A stretch of 64,000 nt of DNA. It comes from Bradyrhizobium sp. 199. GTDB taxonomy: Bacteria > Pseudomonadota > Alphaproteobacteria > Rhizobiales > Xanthobacteraceae. Location of the stretch: NCBI RefSeq assembly GCF_023073355.1, contig NZ_JADPJI010000002.1, positions 1,240,001 through 1,304,000 of the forward strand, in the 5' to 3' direction. Shown one piece after another: positions 25,560 through 35,028 of this stretch. The notes under the pieces are model-generated. The model worked only from the letters and a program-made list of their open reading frames with translations, did not search any database and had not been told where the DNA came from. How positions within the stretch are numbered: position 1 is the first letter of the stretch; each line of letters opens with the position of its first letter. The translations under genes were made by a program, and so were the position numbers.

Positions 25560-25657
25560 AGCGCGATGAGATCGATGAACCGTCATCGCGCTTTAGCTTA
25601 TGTTTGAGCGTGATCCTTTTGGAAAACGGCTGCACACTTTTCCGGATCACGCTCTAA
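25556..25657. repeat. Double-hairpin intergenic repeat
   Basis: Two adjacent inverted repeats: AAAGCGCGATGA/TCATCGCGCTTT (25558-25594) and GAGCGTGATCCTTTTGGAAAA with its near-complement ending GATCACGCTC (25606-25654). This pair of sequences is very common in Bradyrhizobium intergenic DNA, by recollection. Confidence 0.8.
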
Positions 25658-25715
25658 GCCGCAGCGTTTACATCGCGCGGCCGGCCGCTACACTCCATCG
25701 TGTCGAACAAGAACG

Positions 25716-26441
25716 ATGGAAACGCCGATGGCCACGCGCGCGAAGACTTTCCTGCTCTGTCATGGCGCCTGGTCCGGGGCGTGGGCCTGGAAGAAGATGC
25801 ATCCGCTGATGGCCGAGGCCGGTCACCGCCTGATGGCGCCGACCTACACCGGCCTTGGTGAGCGCGCGCATCTGGCCAATCCCTCGATCGACCTCGAGAC
25901 GCATATCCAGGACATCCTCAACGTCATCAGATTCGAAGATCTGAACGACATCGTGCTGCTCGGCCACAGCTATGGCGGCATGGTCGCGACCGGCGTCGCC
26001 GATCGCGCCCGCGAGCGCGTGACGCAGTTGATCTATCTCGACGCCTTCGTGCCGCGTAACGGTCAGTCGCTGTTCGATCTCCACGATGGTGGACGCGAGC
26101 CGATGCGCAAGGCGGCAAGCTCCGGCGACGGCTATCGTGTTCCGCCGAACCCGCCGCCGCCGGATACGCCGCAAGCTGATCTCGACTGGCTCAACGCGCG
26201 CCGGGTCGACATGCCGATCAAATGCTTCGAGACGAGCTTGAGGCTCGATCATGGCGAACCATCGATGCCGCGTAGCTACATCTATTGCACCCGCATTCCA
26301 CCGGGCGATGTGTTCGGGCAGTTTGCCAAGCGCACGAAGAACGAGGACGGCTGGCGCTATTTCGAGCTCGACGCCAGTCATGCACCGAATGTCACGGCGC
26401 CGGAGGCGCTGATGGCGGCGTTGCAAGAGATCGTCGCGTAA
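25716..26441 (+). CDS. Alpha/beta hydrolase
   Basis: A 241-residue single-domain hydrolase with nucleophile S85 in LLGHSYGGM, oxyanion region LCHGAWSGAW and probable catalytic H222 in DASHAPN. The layout resembles the salicylate esterase/hydroxynitrile lyase-like group of small esterases. The substrate is unknown. An alternative start is ATG 25728 (MATRAKTF). It is flanked on both sides by repeats and appears to be a single-gene unit. Confidence 0.83.
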   Translation: METPMATRAKTFLLCHGAWSGAWAWKKMHPLMAEAGHRLMAPTYTGLGERAHLANPSIDLETHIQDILNVIRFEDLNDIVLLGHSYGGMVATGVADRARERVTQLIYLDAFVPRNGQSLFDLHDGGREPMRKAASSGDGYRVPPNPPPPDTPQADLDWLNARRVDMPIKCFETSLRLDHGEPSMPRSYIYCTRIPPGDVFGQFAKRTKNEDGWRYFELDASHAPNVTAPEALMAALQEIVA

Positions 26442-26450
26442 CTCTCGTCG

Positions 26451-26553
26451 TCGTTCCGGGGCTCGCGCAGCGAAAGCCGGAATCCATCAGGCGGTAGAGC
26501 CGGTGGATAAATGGATTCCGGGCTCGTGCTGCGCACGGTCCGGAATGACGACG
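26451..26553. repeat. Intergenic palindromic repeat (CCGGAATGAC family)
   Basis: GTTCCGGGGCTCGCGCAGCG and, near the other end, a diverged complement ending GTCCGGAATGACGAC, with inner arms around GGAATCCATC. It is related to the repeats at 37703, 44511, 56630 and 63711. Confidence 0.65.
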
Positions 26554-26606
26554 GTGGCCGAAATGGTGAGGGGCCCGGCGCATTCACGCCGAACCCCCCG
26601 TCACTT

Positions 26607-26665
26607 GTTCAGCAAGACGCGTTTTCTTCATGCGAACCGGAAAACCACTTCGCTCGAAAACGCTT
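26607..26665. repeat. Short imperfect repeat before RNase P RNA
   Basis: GCGTTTTCTTCATGCGAACC...GCTCGAAAACGC forms an imperfect hairpin with GCGTTTTC/GAAAACGC ends. It could double as an end signal for the RNase P RNA transcript. Confidence 0.5.
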
Positions 26666-26671
26666 TAGAAT

Positions 26672-27149
26672 ATCAGCCGGCCTGTAAGCCGGGTTCTGTA
26701 GGGCACCGTCCGCTTGCGCGAACGATACGTGACGGCCATTCCTCTGGGACCATGTTTGCACATGGCCTCGAGCAACCTACCCGGACGGCGGGCCTGACAC
26801 CGCCCCGCGGCGTTATCGCTTGCGCGATCGGCCCGCATTTGCCGTCCCTATTCGGTTTTGCTCCCGGTGGGGTTTGCCATGCCGGCTCCGTTGCCGGAAC
26901 CGCGGTGCGCTCTTACCGCACCTTTTCACCCTTACCCGCCTATGCAGCTTGCGCTGCTTCGGCGTGGCGAGCCCGAGGGCTTGTCACGCCATAGCCCTGA
27001 AGGGCGAAGGCGGGCGGTTCGTTCTCTGTGGCACTTTCCCTGGGGTCACCCCCGCCGGACGTTATCCGGCACCGTATGTCAAGGGAGCCCGGACTTTCCT
27101 CCCCGGCGGCCTTTCGGCGCTTGCCGGAGCGGCCGTCCGGCCGACTGAC
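26672..27149 (-). ncRNA. rnpB: RNase P RNA (bacterial type A)
   Basis: Read on the minus strand, the tract has the universal core GAGGAAAGTCCGGGCTCC near its 5' side and ACAGAACCCGGCTTACAGG near its 3' end. The two ends (TCAGTCGGCC and GGCCGGCTGA) pair as helix P1, which sets the approximate limits. At about 478 bases it is longer than the 377 of E. coli, with the extra length in the central GC-rich arms. It is the catalytic RNA that matures tRNA 5' ends. A TTGACG -35 candidate lies at 27180-27185. No protein frame in this stretch is credible. Confidence 0.93.
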
Positions 27150-27232
27150 TGACAACGCATGGGGCATTTGTGACGGTTCCGTCAAGCCGAGATCGTCGCG
27201 CACGCGGCATCTAAAATAATTTATCCTGAAGA

Positions 27233-27259
27233 TGTCGTTTGGAGCGTGCCCCGTTCGAC
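27233..27259 (+). promoter_or_regulatory. Candidate ECF42-type promoter
   Basis: TGTCGT, 17 bases, then CGAC stand 40-66 bases before the DGPF gene start. This matches, by recollection, the TGTCGA -35 and CGA/TC -10 pattern described for ECF42 sigma factors, and the next-but-one gene encodes such a factor. Confidence 0.5.
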
Positions 27260-27298
27260 TGGGTGTCGGCGATCCAGCCGTGCAACAGGAGTTAAGCG

Positions 27299-27652
27299 AT
27301 GCAGTATTTGCTGATGATCTACCAGAACGAAGCCGAATACGCGAACATGCGTCCGGCGGCCGGCCAGCAGATGACGGCGGAATATCAGACCTTCACGCAA
27401 GGCATCATTCAGAGCGGCAATTTCAAGGCCGGCGACCGGCTCCAGCCGACCACGACCGCGACGACCGTGCGCGTGCGCGACGGCAAGACGCTGACGACCG
27501 ACGGCCCATTCGCGGAAACCCGCGAGCAGCTCGGCGGCTATTACCTTGTCGAGGCCAAGGATCTCAATGCCGCGATCGAGATTGCGGCGCGGATTCCCAG
27601 CGCGCGGATCGGCTCAATCGAGGTGCGTCCGATCTGGGCTTACGACAAGTGA
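27299..27652 (+). CDS. DGPF/YCII-domain protein
   Basis: A 117-residue protein of the YCII/DGPF type: MQYLLMIYQNEAEY at the start, the diagnostic DGPFAETREQLGGYYLVEA in the middle and GSIEVRPIW at the end. ACAGGAG precedes the ATG. DGPF proteins are the usual genomic partners of ECF42 sigma factors; their biochemical role is unsettled. The sigma gene follows after 22 bases. Confidence 0.9.
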   Translation: MQYLLMIYQNEAEYANMRPAAGQQMTAEYQTFTQGIIQSGNFKAGDRLQPTTTATTVRVRDGKTLTTDGPFAETREQLGGYYLVEAKDLNAAIEIAARIPSARIGSIEVRPIWAYDK

Positions 27653-27674
27653 CGGCTGAGCCGCGCGTCGCCGC

Positions 27675-28907
27675 ATGACACCCAGCGAGATCGAAAAGAT
27701 CTTCCGCGACGAGGCGGGGCGGGCGCTGGCCACCCTGATCCGCCTCGTCGGCGATTTCGATCTTGCCGAGGACGCGCTGCAGGACGCCTTTGCGGTTGCG
27801 CTCGAACGCTGGCCGGCGTGCGTCCTGCCCGACAATCCGCGCGCGTGGCTGGTCAATGTCGCCAAGCACAAGGCGATCGACCGTGTCAGGCGCCAGGCCG
27901 CCTTCCGCGGCAAGCAGCAGGCGCTTGTCCACGAGCTCGAGCTGAACGCGCAAACGGTCGATGAGCCAGCCTCGGTACTTGACGACGACATGCTGCGGCT
28001 GATCTTCACCTGTTGCCATCCCGCGTTCGCAGCCGAGGTCCAGGTCGCGCTGACGCTGCGCACGGTCTGCGGGCTGTCGGCCACGCAGGTCGCGCGCGCA
28101 TTTCTCCTCAGTGAGGAGGCGATGGCGCAGCGGCTCGTCCGCGCCAAGCAGAAGATCCGCCTCGCCGGCATACCCTATGAGGTGCCCGAGCGCGACGCGC
28201 TGGCACCGCGGCTCGATGGCGTGCTGGCCGTAATCTATCTCGTCTTCACCGAGGGCTATGTCGCGACCGCCGGCGCGGATCTGATGCGGCCCGATCTTGC
28301 GGCTGAGGCCATCCGGCTCGGCCGCTTGCTTGACCGGCTGATACCGGATCGCGCGGGCATCAAGGGCCTGCTCGCCTTGATGCTGCTGCACGATGCGCGC
28401 CGCGCCGGGCGCGAGACGCCGGCCGGCGATGTCGTGCTGCTGGAGGAGCAGGACCGCATGCTGTGGGATCGCGCGCAGATCGATGAGGGCCTGCGTCTGG
28501 TCGACGATGCGCTACGCGTCCCCGGCCGGCCGCAGCCTTATGCCGTGCAGGCCGCGATTGCCGCGCTGCATGCGCGTGCGCCGAGCTTTGAGCAGACCGA
28601 TTGGCCGCAGATCGCCGGCCTCTACGAGGTGTTGCTGCGCATCGGTCCCTCTCCGGTGATCGAGCTCAACCATGCTGCCGCGGTGTCGATGGTCGATGGG
28701 CCGGCCCGTGCGCTCGATCTCGTCGATGCGATCGGTGCCCGTGGCGGGCTCCGCGGCTATGAGCTGCTGCCCGCAGTGCGCGCGGATCTGTTGCGGCGGC
28801 TCGGCCGCAACGACGAAGCGCGCGAGGCGTATCGGGCGGCGACGGAGGCAACGCAGCTGGAGCCGTTGCGAAGATTGTATGCGCGGCGGGTGAGGGAGAT
28901 GGAGTAG
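27675..28907 (+). CDS. ECF42-type RNA polymerase sigma factor with C-terminal TPR-like extension
   Basis: A 410-residue protein: sigma region 2 (about 15-75, [18 protein letters not shown]), sigma region 4 (about 110-160, [20 protein letters not shown]) and a 200-residue C-terminal extension with [27 protein letters not shown] and [16 protein letters not shown], typical of ECF42. There is no anti-sigma gene; in this group the extension itself is reported to be needed for activity. It probably directs transcription of the DGPF gene before it. Confidence 0.9.
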   Translation: MTPSEIEKIFRDEAGRALATLIRLVGDFDLAEDALQDAFAVALERWPACVLPDNPRAWLVNVAKHKAIDRVRRQAAFRGKQQALVHELELNAQTVDEPASVLDDDMLRLIFTCCHPAFAAEVQVALTLRTVCGLSATQVARAFLLSEEAMAQRLVRAKQKIRLAGIPYEVPERDALAPRLDGVLAVIYLVFTEGYVATAGADLMRPDLAAEAIRLGRLLDRLIPDRAGIKGLLALMLLHDARRAGRETPAGDVVLLEEQDRMLWDRAQIDEGLRLVDDALRVPGRPQPYAVQAAIAALHARAPSFEQTDWPQIAGLYEVLLRIGPSPVIELNHAAAVSMVDGPARALDLVDAIGARGGLRGYELLPAVRADLLRRLGRNDEAREAYRAATEATQLEPLRRLYARRVREME

Positions 28908-28914
28908 GTCTCTC

Positions 28915-29038
28915 GTGCCCCGGACGCAGCGCAGCGCTTCTTCAGCGATGCGCTGCAGAGCCGGGGCCCATACCACGGTCCGGATCTTGTCGCCGACTGG
29001 GTCCCGGCTCGCGCTTCGCGCGTCCGGGACACGAGAGC
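28915..29038. repeat. Intergenic palindromic repeat (GTCCGGGACAC family)
   Basis: GTGCCCCGGACGCAGCGCAG near one end and GCGCGTCCGGGACACGAG at the other form the outer arms, with GCCGGGGCCCAT and TGGGTCCCGGCT as inner arms. It is similar in design to 54310-54420. Confidence 0.65.
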
Positions 29039-29056
29039 GGCGCACAAACCTCACTA

Positions 29057-29923
29057 TTACTTCGACGCAACATCCGTCCCCTCCGCCGGCAAGCTTGCCA
29101 GCAGCGCCTGCAGGGTCGACAGCGTCGAGTGGTCCGCGACACCATCCAGCCGCGCCGGGCGGAAATGGCGCTGGAAGGCGGTGACGACTTCCATGGTCGC
29201 AGCGTCGTATTTGCCTGTCAGCGGCACACCGTAGCCGTATCTGGCGAGCGCCTGTTGCAAACCCAGCACCTCGTCGCTGATGGTGCCGAGCATCAGGGTC
29301 TCGCCGCGCACGACAGGGGCGGGCGTGACCCAGTGACCGACGCCGGAATTGGCCAGCGAGTGCCACGGAAACTTTTCGCCGGGGTCCTTCTTGCGCGCGG
29401 GCGCGACGTCGGAATGGCCGAGCACGCGGTGGGTCGGCACCTTGCGGCGGAGCATGATGCCGCGGCACAGCGCGATCACGGCGGCGATCTGGCGCAGCGG
29501 AAACTCGGGATAGCCCCAGTCATGGCCGCGATTGACGATCTCAATGCCGATCGAGCAGGAATTGATGTCGTCCTCGCCGGCCCAGGACGAGACGCCGGCG
29601 TGCCAGGCCCGCCTGGTCTCGGGCACGCATTGCACGATGCGGCCGTCCTCCAGCACGACGTAGTGCGCCGAGACTTCGGTGCCGGCGGTGCACAACCGGG
29701 CCAGCGCACCCTCGACATCGGGCATGCCAGTGTAGTGCAGCACGATCATGTCGGGCTGCCGTCCCTTGTTGCGCTCGCCATGGTTCGGCGAGGGGATGAT
29801 GTCGGAGACGATCGAGGAGTCAGGCTCAAACGTCCGCAGGTTCGCCGCGGCCTTGGGAACCGGGAGAACGCGTTGGCGCTTCGAATCAGATCCAGACGGT
29901 GTGGACGAACCGGACGGCGGCAT
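29057..29923 (-). CDS. N-acetylmuramoyl-L-alanine amidase (AmiD-like, Amidase_2 plus peptidoglycan-binding domain)
   Basis: A 288-residue protein: an Amidase_2 zinc domain (about 38-185, MIVLHYTG with ligand His, SAHYVV, HAGVSSWAGEDDIN, GHSDVAPARKKDPGEKFPW with His/Asp ligands) followed by a PG_binding_1 domain (about 215-275, LGLQQALARYGYGVPLTGKYDAAT). It cuts the amide between MurNAc and L-Ala, probably in wall recycling. No signal peptide is visible from ATG 29923, and the longer frame adds none, so location is uncertain. It is divergent from the dcw cluster, 440 bp away. Confidence 0.85.
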   Translation of the reverse strand: MPPSGSSTPSGSDSKRQRVLPVPKAAANLRTFEPDSSIVSDIIPSPNHGERNKGRQPDMIVLHYTGMPDVEGALARLCTAGTEVSAHYVVLEDGRIVQCVPETRRAWHAGVSSWAGEDDINSCSIGIEIVNRGHDWGYPEFPLRQIAAVIALCRGIMLRRKVPTHRVLGHSDVAPARKKDPGEKFPWHSLANSGVGHWVTPAPVVRGETLMLGTISDEVLGLQQALARYGYGVPLTGKYDAATMEVVTAFQRHFRPARLDGVADHSTLSTLQALLASLPAEGTDVASK

Positions 29924-30122
29924 AGACAACTCAAGTCGAACGAGAACGGGCCAAGCCCTTCTCTTTACTATTCCTTTACCCTCCACCGTGCGCAATCGCG
30001 CGGCGCGGTTAACGGATGCATTTTGGCGCATGTGTGTGGATGAAGCATCACCGCCGCCGCACCTTTTTGTCTTGTCACGAGCCGATCAACGCTTTCTTAA
30101 CGCTAAGGGCCGTTACTGAGGG

Positions 30123-30368
30123 ATGAAGAGCCGACCCGTGCCCGGAGGCGGCCAAAGCGTATTTTGGCTCGAAATCCCATGGCTGCCCGACAAATTCCAC
30201 TGGCAACACTGGGTTTGCAGCCCGGGACGACCGGCTTCGGTAACCATGCTGGACTGGGGCTTTGTCGTGGAACCGCCGCGACGCGGAATGATTCGAGGCG
30301 TTATGGGCTTGTTCGTCCCCGATCTCGTTTGGACGTCAGGCTGGACCTTCGGCCGGCGTGGCGCATGA
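30123..30368 (+). other. Leader region of the dcw cluster with an 81-codon open frame
   Basis: The 441 bases between the amidase gene and rsmH hold no mraZ. An ATG at 30123 opens 81 codons (start [18 protein letters not shown]) whose TGA overlaps the rsmH ATG as ATGA. GAGGG abuts the ATG with no spacing, and the product is odd in having seven Trp, so translation is doubtful. The tract may instead be an untranslated leader. Upstream (30000-30122) lies AT-richer DNA that probably carries the promoter. Confidence 0.35.
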
Positions 30369-31354
30369 GCTCGGCTCCGCACATCCCCGTTCTTGGCCGC
30401 GAGGCCGTCGCCCATCTCGCCCCGCGCGAGGGCGGCATATATATCGACGCCACCTTCGGCGCCGGCGGTTATAGCCGCGCGATCCTGGACGTGCCGGGAA
30501 CCCGGGTCATTGCCATTGACCGCGACCACACAGCGATTACGGGCGGCGCCGAACTGGTCGAACGCTCGGCGGGCCGGCTGACCCTGGTCGAGGACCGCTT
30601 CTCCAACCTGGCCGAGGTCTGCGCGGCGCAAGGGCTCAATGGCGTCGATGGCGTCGTGATGGATGTCGGCGTGTCCTCGATGCAGCTCGACCAGGCCGCT
30701 CGTGGTTTCTCCTTCCGTCTCGACGGTCCGCTCGACATGCGGATGGGACAGGCCGGGCCGACTGCGGCCGACGTGGTCGCGCGCGCCTCGGAAGGCGATC
30801 TCGCCGACATCATCTATCTCCTCGGCGAGGAGCGGCAGTCGCGCCGCATCGCCCGCGCCATCGTTGCCGACCGGCAGGAGACCCCGTTCACGACCACGCG
30901 CGCGCTCGCCGATCTCATCGGCAGGATCGTGCGCTCCAAGCCCGGCGACATCCATCCGGCGACGCGGACGTTTCAGGCACTGCGCATCTTCGTCAACGAA
31001 GAGCTCGAGGAACTCCAGGCCGCGCTGGCCGCGGCCGAGCGCGTGCTCAAGCCGGGTGGCCGCCTCGTCGTGGTCTCGTTCCATTCGCTGGAAGACCGCA
31101 TCGTCAAGAATTTCCTCTCTGAGCGTTCGAAGACCGGCGGCGGCTCGCGGCATCTGCCGGAAGTGGCGCAGGTTCCGCCGAGCTTCCAGCTGCTGACGCG
31201 GCGGCCCGTGGTCGCCGGTGAAGACGAAGTCGCGCACAATCCGCGCGCACGCTCCGCAAAACTGCGCGCAGCCGAGCGTACCTCCGCGCCGGCGCATGAG
31301 GATGGCGAGCCATCGTCCTGGCCTAAGCTCTCCGACGTGCTGAGGGGCGGCTAG
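30365..31354 (+). CDS. rsmH: 16S rRNA (cytosine-1402-N4)-methyltransferase
   Basis: A 329-residue SAM methyltransferase (MraW): [19 protein letters not shown] at the start, SAM loop [14 protein letters not shown], then [33 protein letters not shown] and [15 protein letters not shown], all family signatures. It methylates the ribosomal P site. It is the first gene of the dcw cluster. ATG 30365 is chosen because the conserved sequence begins there, although the frame is open farther upstream. ftsL follows after 3 bases. Confidence 0.95.
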   Translation: MSSAPHIPVLGREAVAHLAPREGGIYIDATFGAGGYSRAILDVPGTRVIAIDRDHTAITGGAELVERSAGRLTLVEDRFSNLAEVCAAQGLNGVDGVVMDVGVSSMQLDQAARGFSFRLDGPLDMRMGQAGPTAADVVARASEGDLADIIYLLGEERQSRRIARAIVADRQETPFTTTRALADLIGRIVRSKPGDIHPATRTFQALRIFVNEELEELQAALAAAERVLKPGGRLVVVSFHSLEDRIVKNFLSERSKTGGGSRHLPEVAQVPPSFQLLTRRPVVAGEDEVAHNPRARSAKLRAAERTSAPAHEDGEPSSWPKLSDVLRGG

Positions 31355-31357
31355 CGC

Positions 31358-31750
31358 ATGCGCATCATCCACCTTCTCGTCATCGGCGCGCTGATCTTCG
31401 CGGCGGCCTATGTCTACCGGATCAAGATGGACTCCACGGCGCGCACCGAGAAGGTGCTGCGGCTGCATGCGGAGATCCGCGAGCAGCGCGACGCGATCGC
31501 TTCGCTGCGGTCCGAATGGGCCAAGCTCGATGCGCCGCACCGGCTGCAGGGCCTGTCCGACCGGCATCTGCAGCTCAAGCCGGTCAACGGCACGCAATAT
31601 GATGCGCTGAAGAATCTACCGGAACGTCCGCCGCGGATGTTCAGGCCGGGCGAGCCCGATCCGATCGGCGCCATGCTCAACACCATCGAAGCCGCCAGCG
31701 ATCCTGACAACGTGACCGGCTCCGTGCCTCAGTCCGAGGACAAGCAATGA
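31358..31750 (+). CDS. ftsL: Cell division protein FtsL
   Basis: A 130-residue bitopic protein: transmembrane helix at 4-20 (LLVIGALIFAAAYVYRI), then a coiled-coil with leucine spacing (VLRLHAEIREQRDAIASLRSEWAKL) and the family motif RLQGLSDRHLQLKPV. It acts with FtsB and FtsQ in the divisome to activate FtsWI. Identification rests on topology and place; the sequence is poorly conserved. Its stop overlaps the ftsI start (ATGA). Confidence 0.88.
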   Translation: MRIIHLLVIGALIFAAAYVYRIKMDSTARTEKVLRLHAEIREQRDAIASLRSEWAKLDAPHRLQGLSDRHLQLKPVNGTQYDALKNLPERPPRMFRPGEPDPIGAMLNTIEAASDPDNVTGSVPQSEDKQ

Positions 31751-33489
31751 GCGCTGCCACTCCGGCCAAACTCACGGAACCCTGGCGCCAGCGGCTGATC
31801 CGCAGCCTGCTCTACGGGCGCAATGTCGACCGCGCGGCGAAGGCGCGCGCGCGCGTCGGACTGGCGATGCTCGCCTTCGCCTCCGTCTACGCCCTGATCG
31901 GCGGCCGGCTCGTGATGTTTGCGATCGGCGCGGATGCCCATGGCGCACGCCGCGCCGCGGCGCAGGAGGTGGTTGCGACCGCACGCCCCGACATCGTCGA
32001 CCGCAACGGCGCCATCCTTGCGACCGACGTCAAGGCGGCGAGCCTGTTCGGCGAGCCGCGCCGCATCATCGACAAGGACGAGGCGATCGAGCTTCTCACC
32101 GCGACCGTGCCCGATCTCGACGAGGCCGAGGTGCGCGAGCGCCTGAGGACGCGCAAAGGCTTCGTCTGGCTCAAGCGCGAGGTCACTGCGAAGCAGCAGC
32201 AAGCCATTCACAAGCTCGGCATTCCCGGCATCGGCTTCCTGCGCGAGAACAAGCGCGTCTATCCCACTGGGAACGAGGTCGCCCACCTCATCGGTCTCGT
32301 CAACATCGACAACCAGGGCATCGCCGGCATGGAGAAGTGGCTCGACAATCAGGGCCTCGCCGATCTCCACCGCGCCGGCTTTGCCACAGACCGGCTGCAA
32401 AAGCCGATCGAGCTTTCGATCGATCTGCGCGTCGAGCATGCGCTGCGGGACGAGCTTCTGAAGGCCAAGGACAAGTTCCACGCCAAGGCCGCCTCGGGCA
32501 TCATCTCGAACGTCAAGACCGGCGAGGTCGTGGCGATGGTGTCCCTTCCGGATTTCGATCCCAACAATCCGAAGGAAGCGCACGACCCTGACCGCATCAA
32601 CCGCCTGACCACCGGCGTCTACGAGATGGGCTCGACCTTCAAGGCGTTCACGCTGGCGATGGCGCTCGATTCCGGAAAGATCAATTTGAACACGTCGTGG
32701 GACGCGCGCGGAAACCTGCACTACGGCAAGTTCACCATCCACGACAGCCACCCGCTCGGACGTTTCATCAACACCAAGGAAGTGTTCACCTACTCGTCCA
32801 ACATCGGGGCTGCGCGGATCGCGCTGAGCCAGGGTGTGGAGGCGCACAAGGCGTTCCTCGCCAAGATGGGCCAGCTGTCGCGGCTGCGCACCGAACTGCC
32901 GGAGAGTGCGGCTCCGCTGGTGCCGCGACGCTGGGGCGAGCTGAATACGGTCACCATCGCGTTCGGCCAGGGCATGTCGGTGGCGCCACTCCAGGCGGTG
33001 ATGGGAATCAACGCGCTGGTGAACGGCGGCTATTTGATTCCGCCGACCTTCATGAAGCGCAGCGAGTCCGAGGCCGCGGCCATGGCCAAGCGCGTCATCA
33101 AGACGGAGACCAGCGACAAGATGCGGTTCCTGATGCGGCTCAATGCCGAAATCGGCACCGCCAAGACCGCGGACGTCAAGGGCTACTATGTCGGCGGCAA
33201 GACCGGCACGTCCGAAAAGGTCATCAACGGCCGCTACGCCAAGAAGCGTGTGCTCAATTCCTTCACGGCGATCATGCCATGCGACGATCCGAAGTATCAG
33301 ATCCTGATCATGCTGGACGAGCCGCAGGCTATTGCTGAAACGAAGGGTTTCATCACCTCGGGCTGGAACGCGGTGCCGACGGGCGGCAAGGTGATCGAGC
33401 GGATCGCGCCGCTTCTGGGCGTCGAGCCGCGGTTCGACCTGCCGCCTGCGGACCGCCTTATTCTTGCAGCATCCAGGACAACCCAGTAA
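31747..33489 (+). CDS. ftsI: Septal peptidoglycan transpeptidase FtsI (PBP3, class B)
   Basis: A 580-residue class B penicillin-binding protein: a membrane anchor near 40-60, a PBP dimer domain (about 75-220) and a transpeptidase domain with S296 in GSTFK, S350-S-N352 and K485-T-G in GGKTGTSEK. It cross-links septal peptidoglycan with FtsW. The order and spacing of motifs are normal. It is translationally coupled to ftsL. Confidence 0.95.
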   Translation: MSAATPAKLTEPWRQRLIRSLLYGRNVDRAAKARARVGLAMLAFASVYALIGGRLVMFAIGADAHGARRAAAQEVVATARPDIVDRNGAILATDVKAASLFGEPRRIIDKDEAIELLTATVPDLDEAEVRERLRTRKGFVWLKREVTAKQQQAIHKLGIPGIGFLRENKRVYPTGNEVAHLIGLVNIDNQGIAGMEKWLDNQGLADLHRAGFATDRLQKPIELSIDLRVEHALRDELLKAKDKFHAKAASGIISNVKTGEVVAMVSLPDFDPNNPKEAHDPDRINRLTTGVYEMGSTFKAFTLAMALDSGKINLNTSWDARGNLHYGKFTIHDSHPLGRFINTKEVFTYSSNIGAARIALSQGVEAHKAFLAKMGQLSRLRTELPESAAPLVPRRWGELNTVTIAFGQGMSVAPLQAVMGINALVNGGYLIPPTFMKRSESEAAAMAKRVIKTETSDKMRFLMRLNAEIGTAKTADVKGYYVGGKTGTSEKVINGRYAKKRVLNSFTAIMPCDDPKYQILIMLDEPQAIAETKGFITSGWNAVPTGGKVIERIAPLLGVEPRFDLPPADRLILAASRTTQ

Positions 33490-33570
33490 TCAACGGGGGC
33501 CATCGCCGCTGCTGAGTCGGGGCTTTTCCGAAGCTTCGGCTCTCCGGCTCGGCATGTCGACTGGAAGACC

Positions 33571-35028
33571 ATGAAGCTGCGTGAACTCCTAGGCAATGAC
33601 GCCGCGATCGACCCCGCCGTCGCGGCGCTCGAGGTGGCCGGCCTTGCGTTCGACAGCCGTCAGGTCAGGCCGGGCGATCTCTTCTTCGCACTTGCGGGCA
33701 GCAAGACCGACGGCGCACGTTTCATCGATGCTGCGATTGCCGCAGGTGCGCTCGCCGTCGTCGGCGATCATGCTCCCGAGGGGAGCAAGGTGCCGTTCAT
33801 CACGGTTGTCAATCCGCGCCGCGCGCTGGCGCTGGCCGCGGCGCGTTTCTTCCCCGCCCAGCCGCAAACCATCGCGGCGGTGACCGGCACCAGCGGCAAG
33901 ACCTCGGTCGCAGCCTTCACCCGCCAGATCTGGGAGCGGCTGGGACATGCCGCCGCCAGCGTCGGCACCATCGGCCTCGTCTCGCCCAAGCGCACGGTCT
34001 ACGGCTCGTTGACGACGCCGGACCCAATCGCGCTGCACCGGCAGATCGACGAGATCGCACGCGAGGGCGTCACACATCTCGCCTTCGAAGCGTCCTCGCA
34101 CGGGCTCGACCAGTACCGCCTCGATGGCGTGCGCGTCGCCGCCGGCGGCTTCACCAATCTCTCCCGCGACCACATGGATTATCATCCGACTGTCGCGCAT
34201 TATCTCGCGGCGAAGCTCCGACTGTTCCGGGAGCTGGTGCCGCCTGATGGTGCGGCGGTGATCTCGGCCGATCATGATTGCTCGGCGGAAGTGATCGGCG
34301 CGGCAAGATCGCGTGGCCTGCGCGTGATGGCGGTCGGCCGCAACGGCGACGGGGCAGGCGAGGGCATCCGTCTCACCGAAGCCGTCGTCGAAGGTTTCTC
34401 GCAGAAGCTTACGGTCGAACATCGCGGCAAGCGCCATGCGATCCGGCTGCCGCTGGTCGGCGAATTCCAGATCGAGAACGCGCTGGTGTCGGCCGGCCTT
34501 GCGATCGGCACCGGCAGCGATGCGGCCGACGTATTCGCGAGCCTGGAGCATCTTGAAGGCGCCAAGGGCCGGCTTGAACGCGTCGGCGAGCGCAACGGCG
34601 CGCCGATCTTTGTCGACTACGCGCACAAGCCCGACGCGTTGGCAAAGGCGCTGCAGGCGCTGCGTCCCTATGCCAAGCGTCGGCTGGTGGTCGTGTTCGG
34701 TGCCGGCGGCGATCGCGATGCCGGCAAGCGGCCGATCATGGGCGAGATCGCTGCCGAGAACGCCGATGGCGTTATCGTCACCGACGACAATCCGCGCAGC
34801 GAGAAGCCGGAAGCGATCCGCGCCGCAATCCTCGCCACCGCCAAGGGCGCCCGCGAGATCGGTGATCGTGCCGCTGCGATCCGCGCGGCGATCGAGGAAT
34901 TGCAGGATGGCGATGCATTGCTCATCGCCGGCAAGGGCCACGAGACCGGGCAGATCGTCGGCGGCGAGGTCTTGCCCTTCAGTGATCACGAGGCGGTTGC
35001 CGCCGCATTAGCGTCGAGGGTTGCATGA
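33571..35028 (+). CDS. murE: UDP-MurNAc-L-Ala-D-Glu:meso-diaminopimelate ligase
   Basis: A 485-residue Mur ligase with the ATP loop TGTSGKTS (K110), the carbamylated-Lys region and D406-N-P-R409, the motif that selects meso-diaminopimelate over lysine. It adds the third residue of the stem peptide in the cytoplasm. It starts 81 bases after ftsI; its stop overlaps the murF ATG as ATGA. Confidence 0.95.
   Translation: MKLRELLGNDAAIDPAVAALEVAGLAFDSRQVRPGDLFFALAGSKTDGARFIDAAIAAGALAVVGDHAPEGSKVPFITVVNPRRALALAAARFFPAQPQTIAAVTGTSGKTSVAAFTRQIWERLGHAAASVGTIGLVSPKRTVYGSLTTPDPIALHRQIDEIAREGVTHLAFEASSHGLDQYRLDGVRVAAGGFTNLSRDHMDYHPTVAHYLAAKLRLFRELVPPDGAAVISADHDCSAEVIGAARSRGLRVMAVGRNGDGAGEGIRLTEAVVEGFSQKLTVEHRGKRHAIRLPLVGEFQIENALVSAGLAIGTGSDAADVFASLEHLEGAKGRLERVGERNGAPIFVDYAHKPDALAKALQALRPYAKRRLVVVFGAGGDRDAGKRPIMGEIAAENADGVIVTDDNPRSEKPEAIRAAILATAKGAREIGDRAAAIRAAIEELQDGDALLIAGKGHETGQIVGGEVLPFSDHEAVAAALASRVA

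Noticed and set aside
26503..27219. Short coding frames across 26503-27219
   Set aside because: This stretch is RNase P RNA on the minus strand plus repeats; the frames have no ribosome-binding site or family match.
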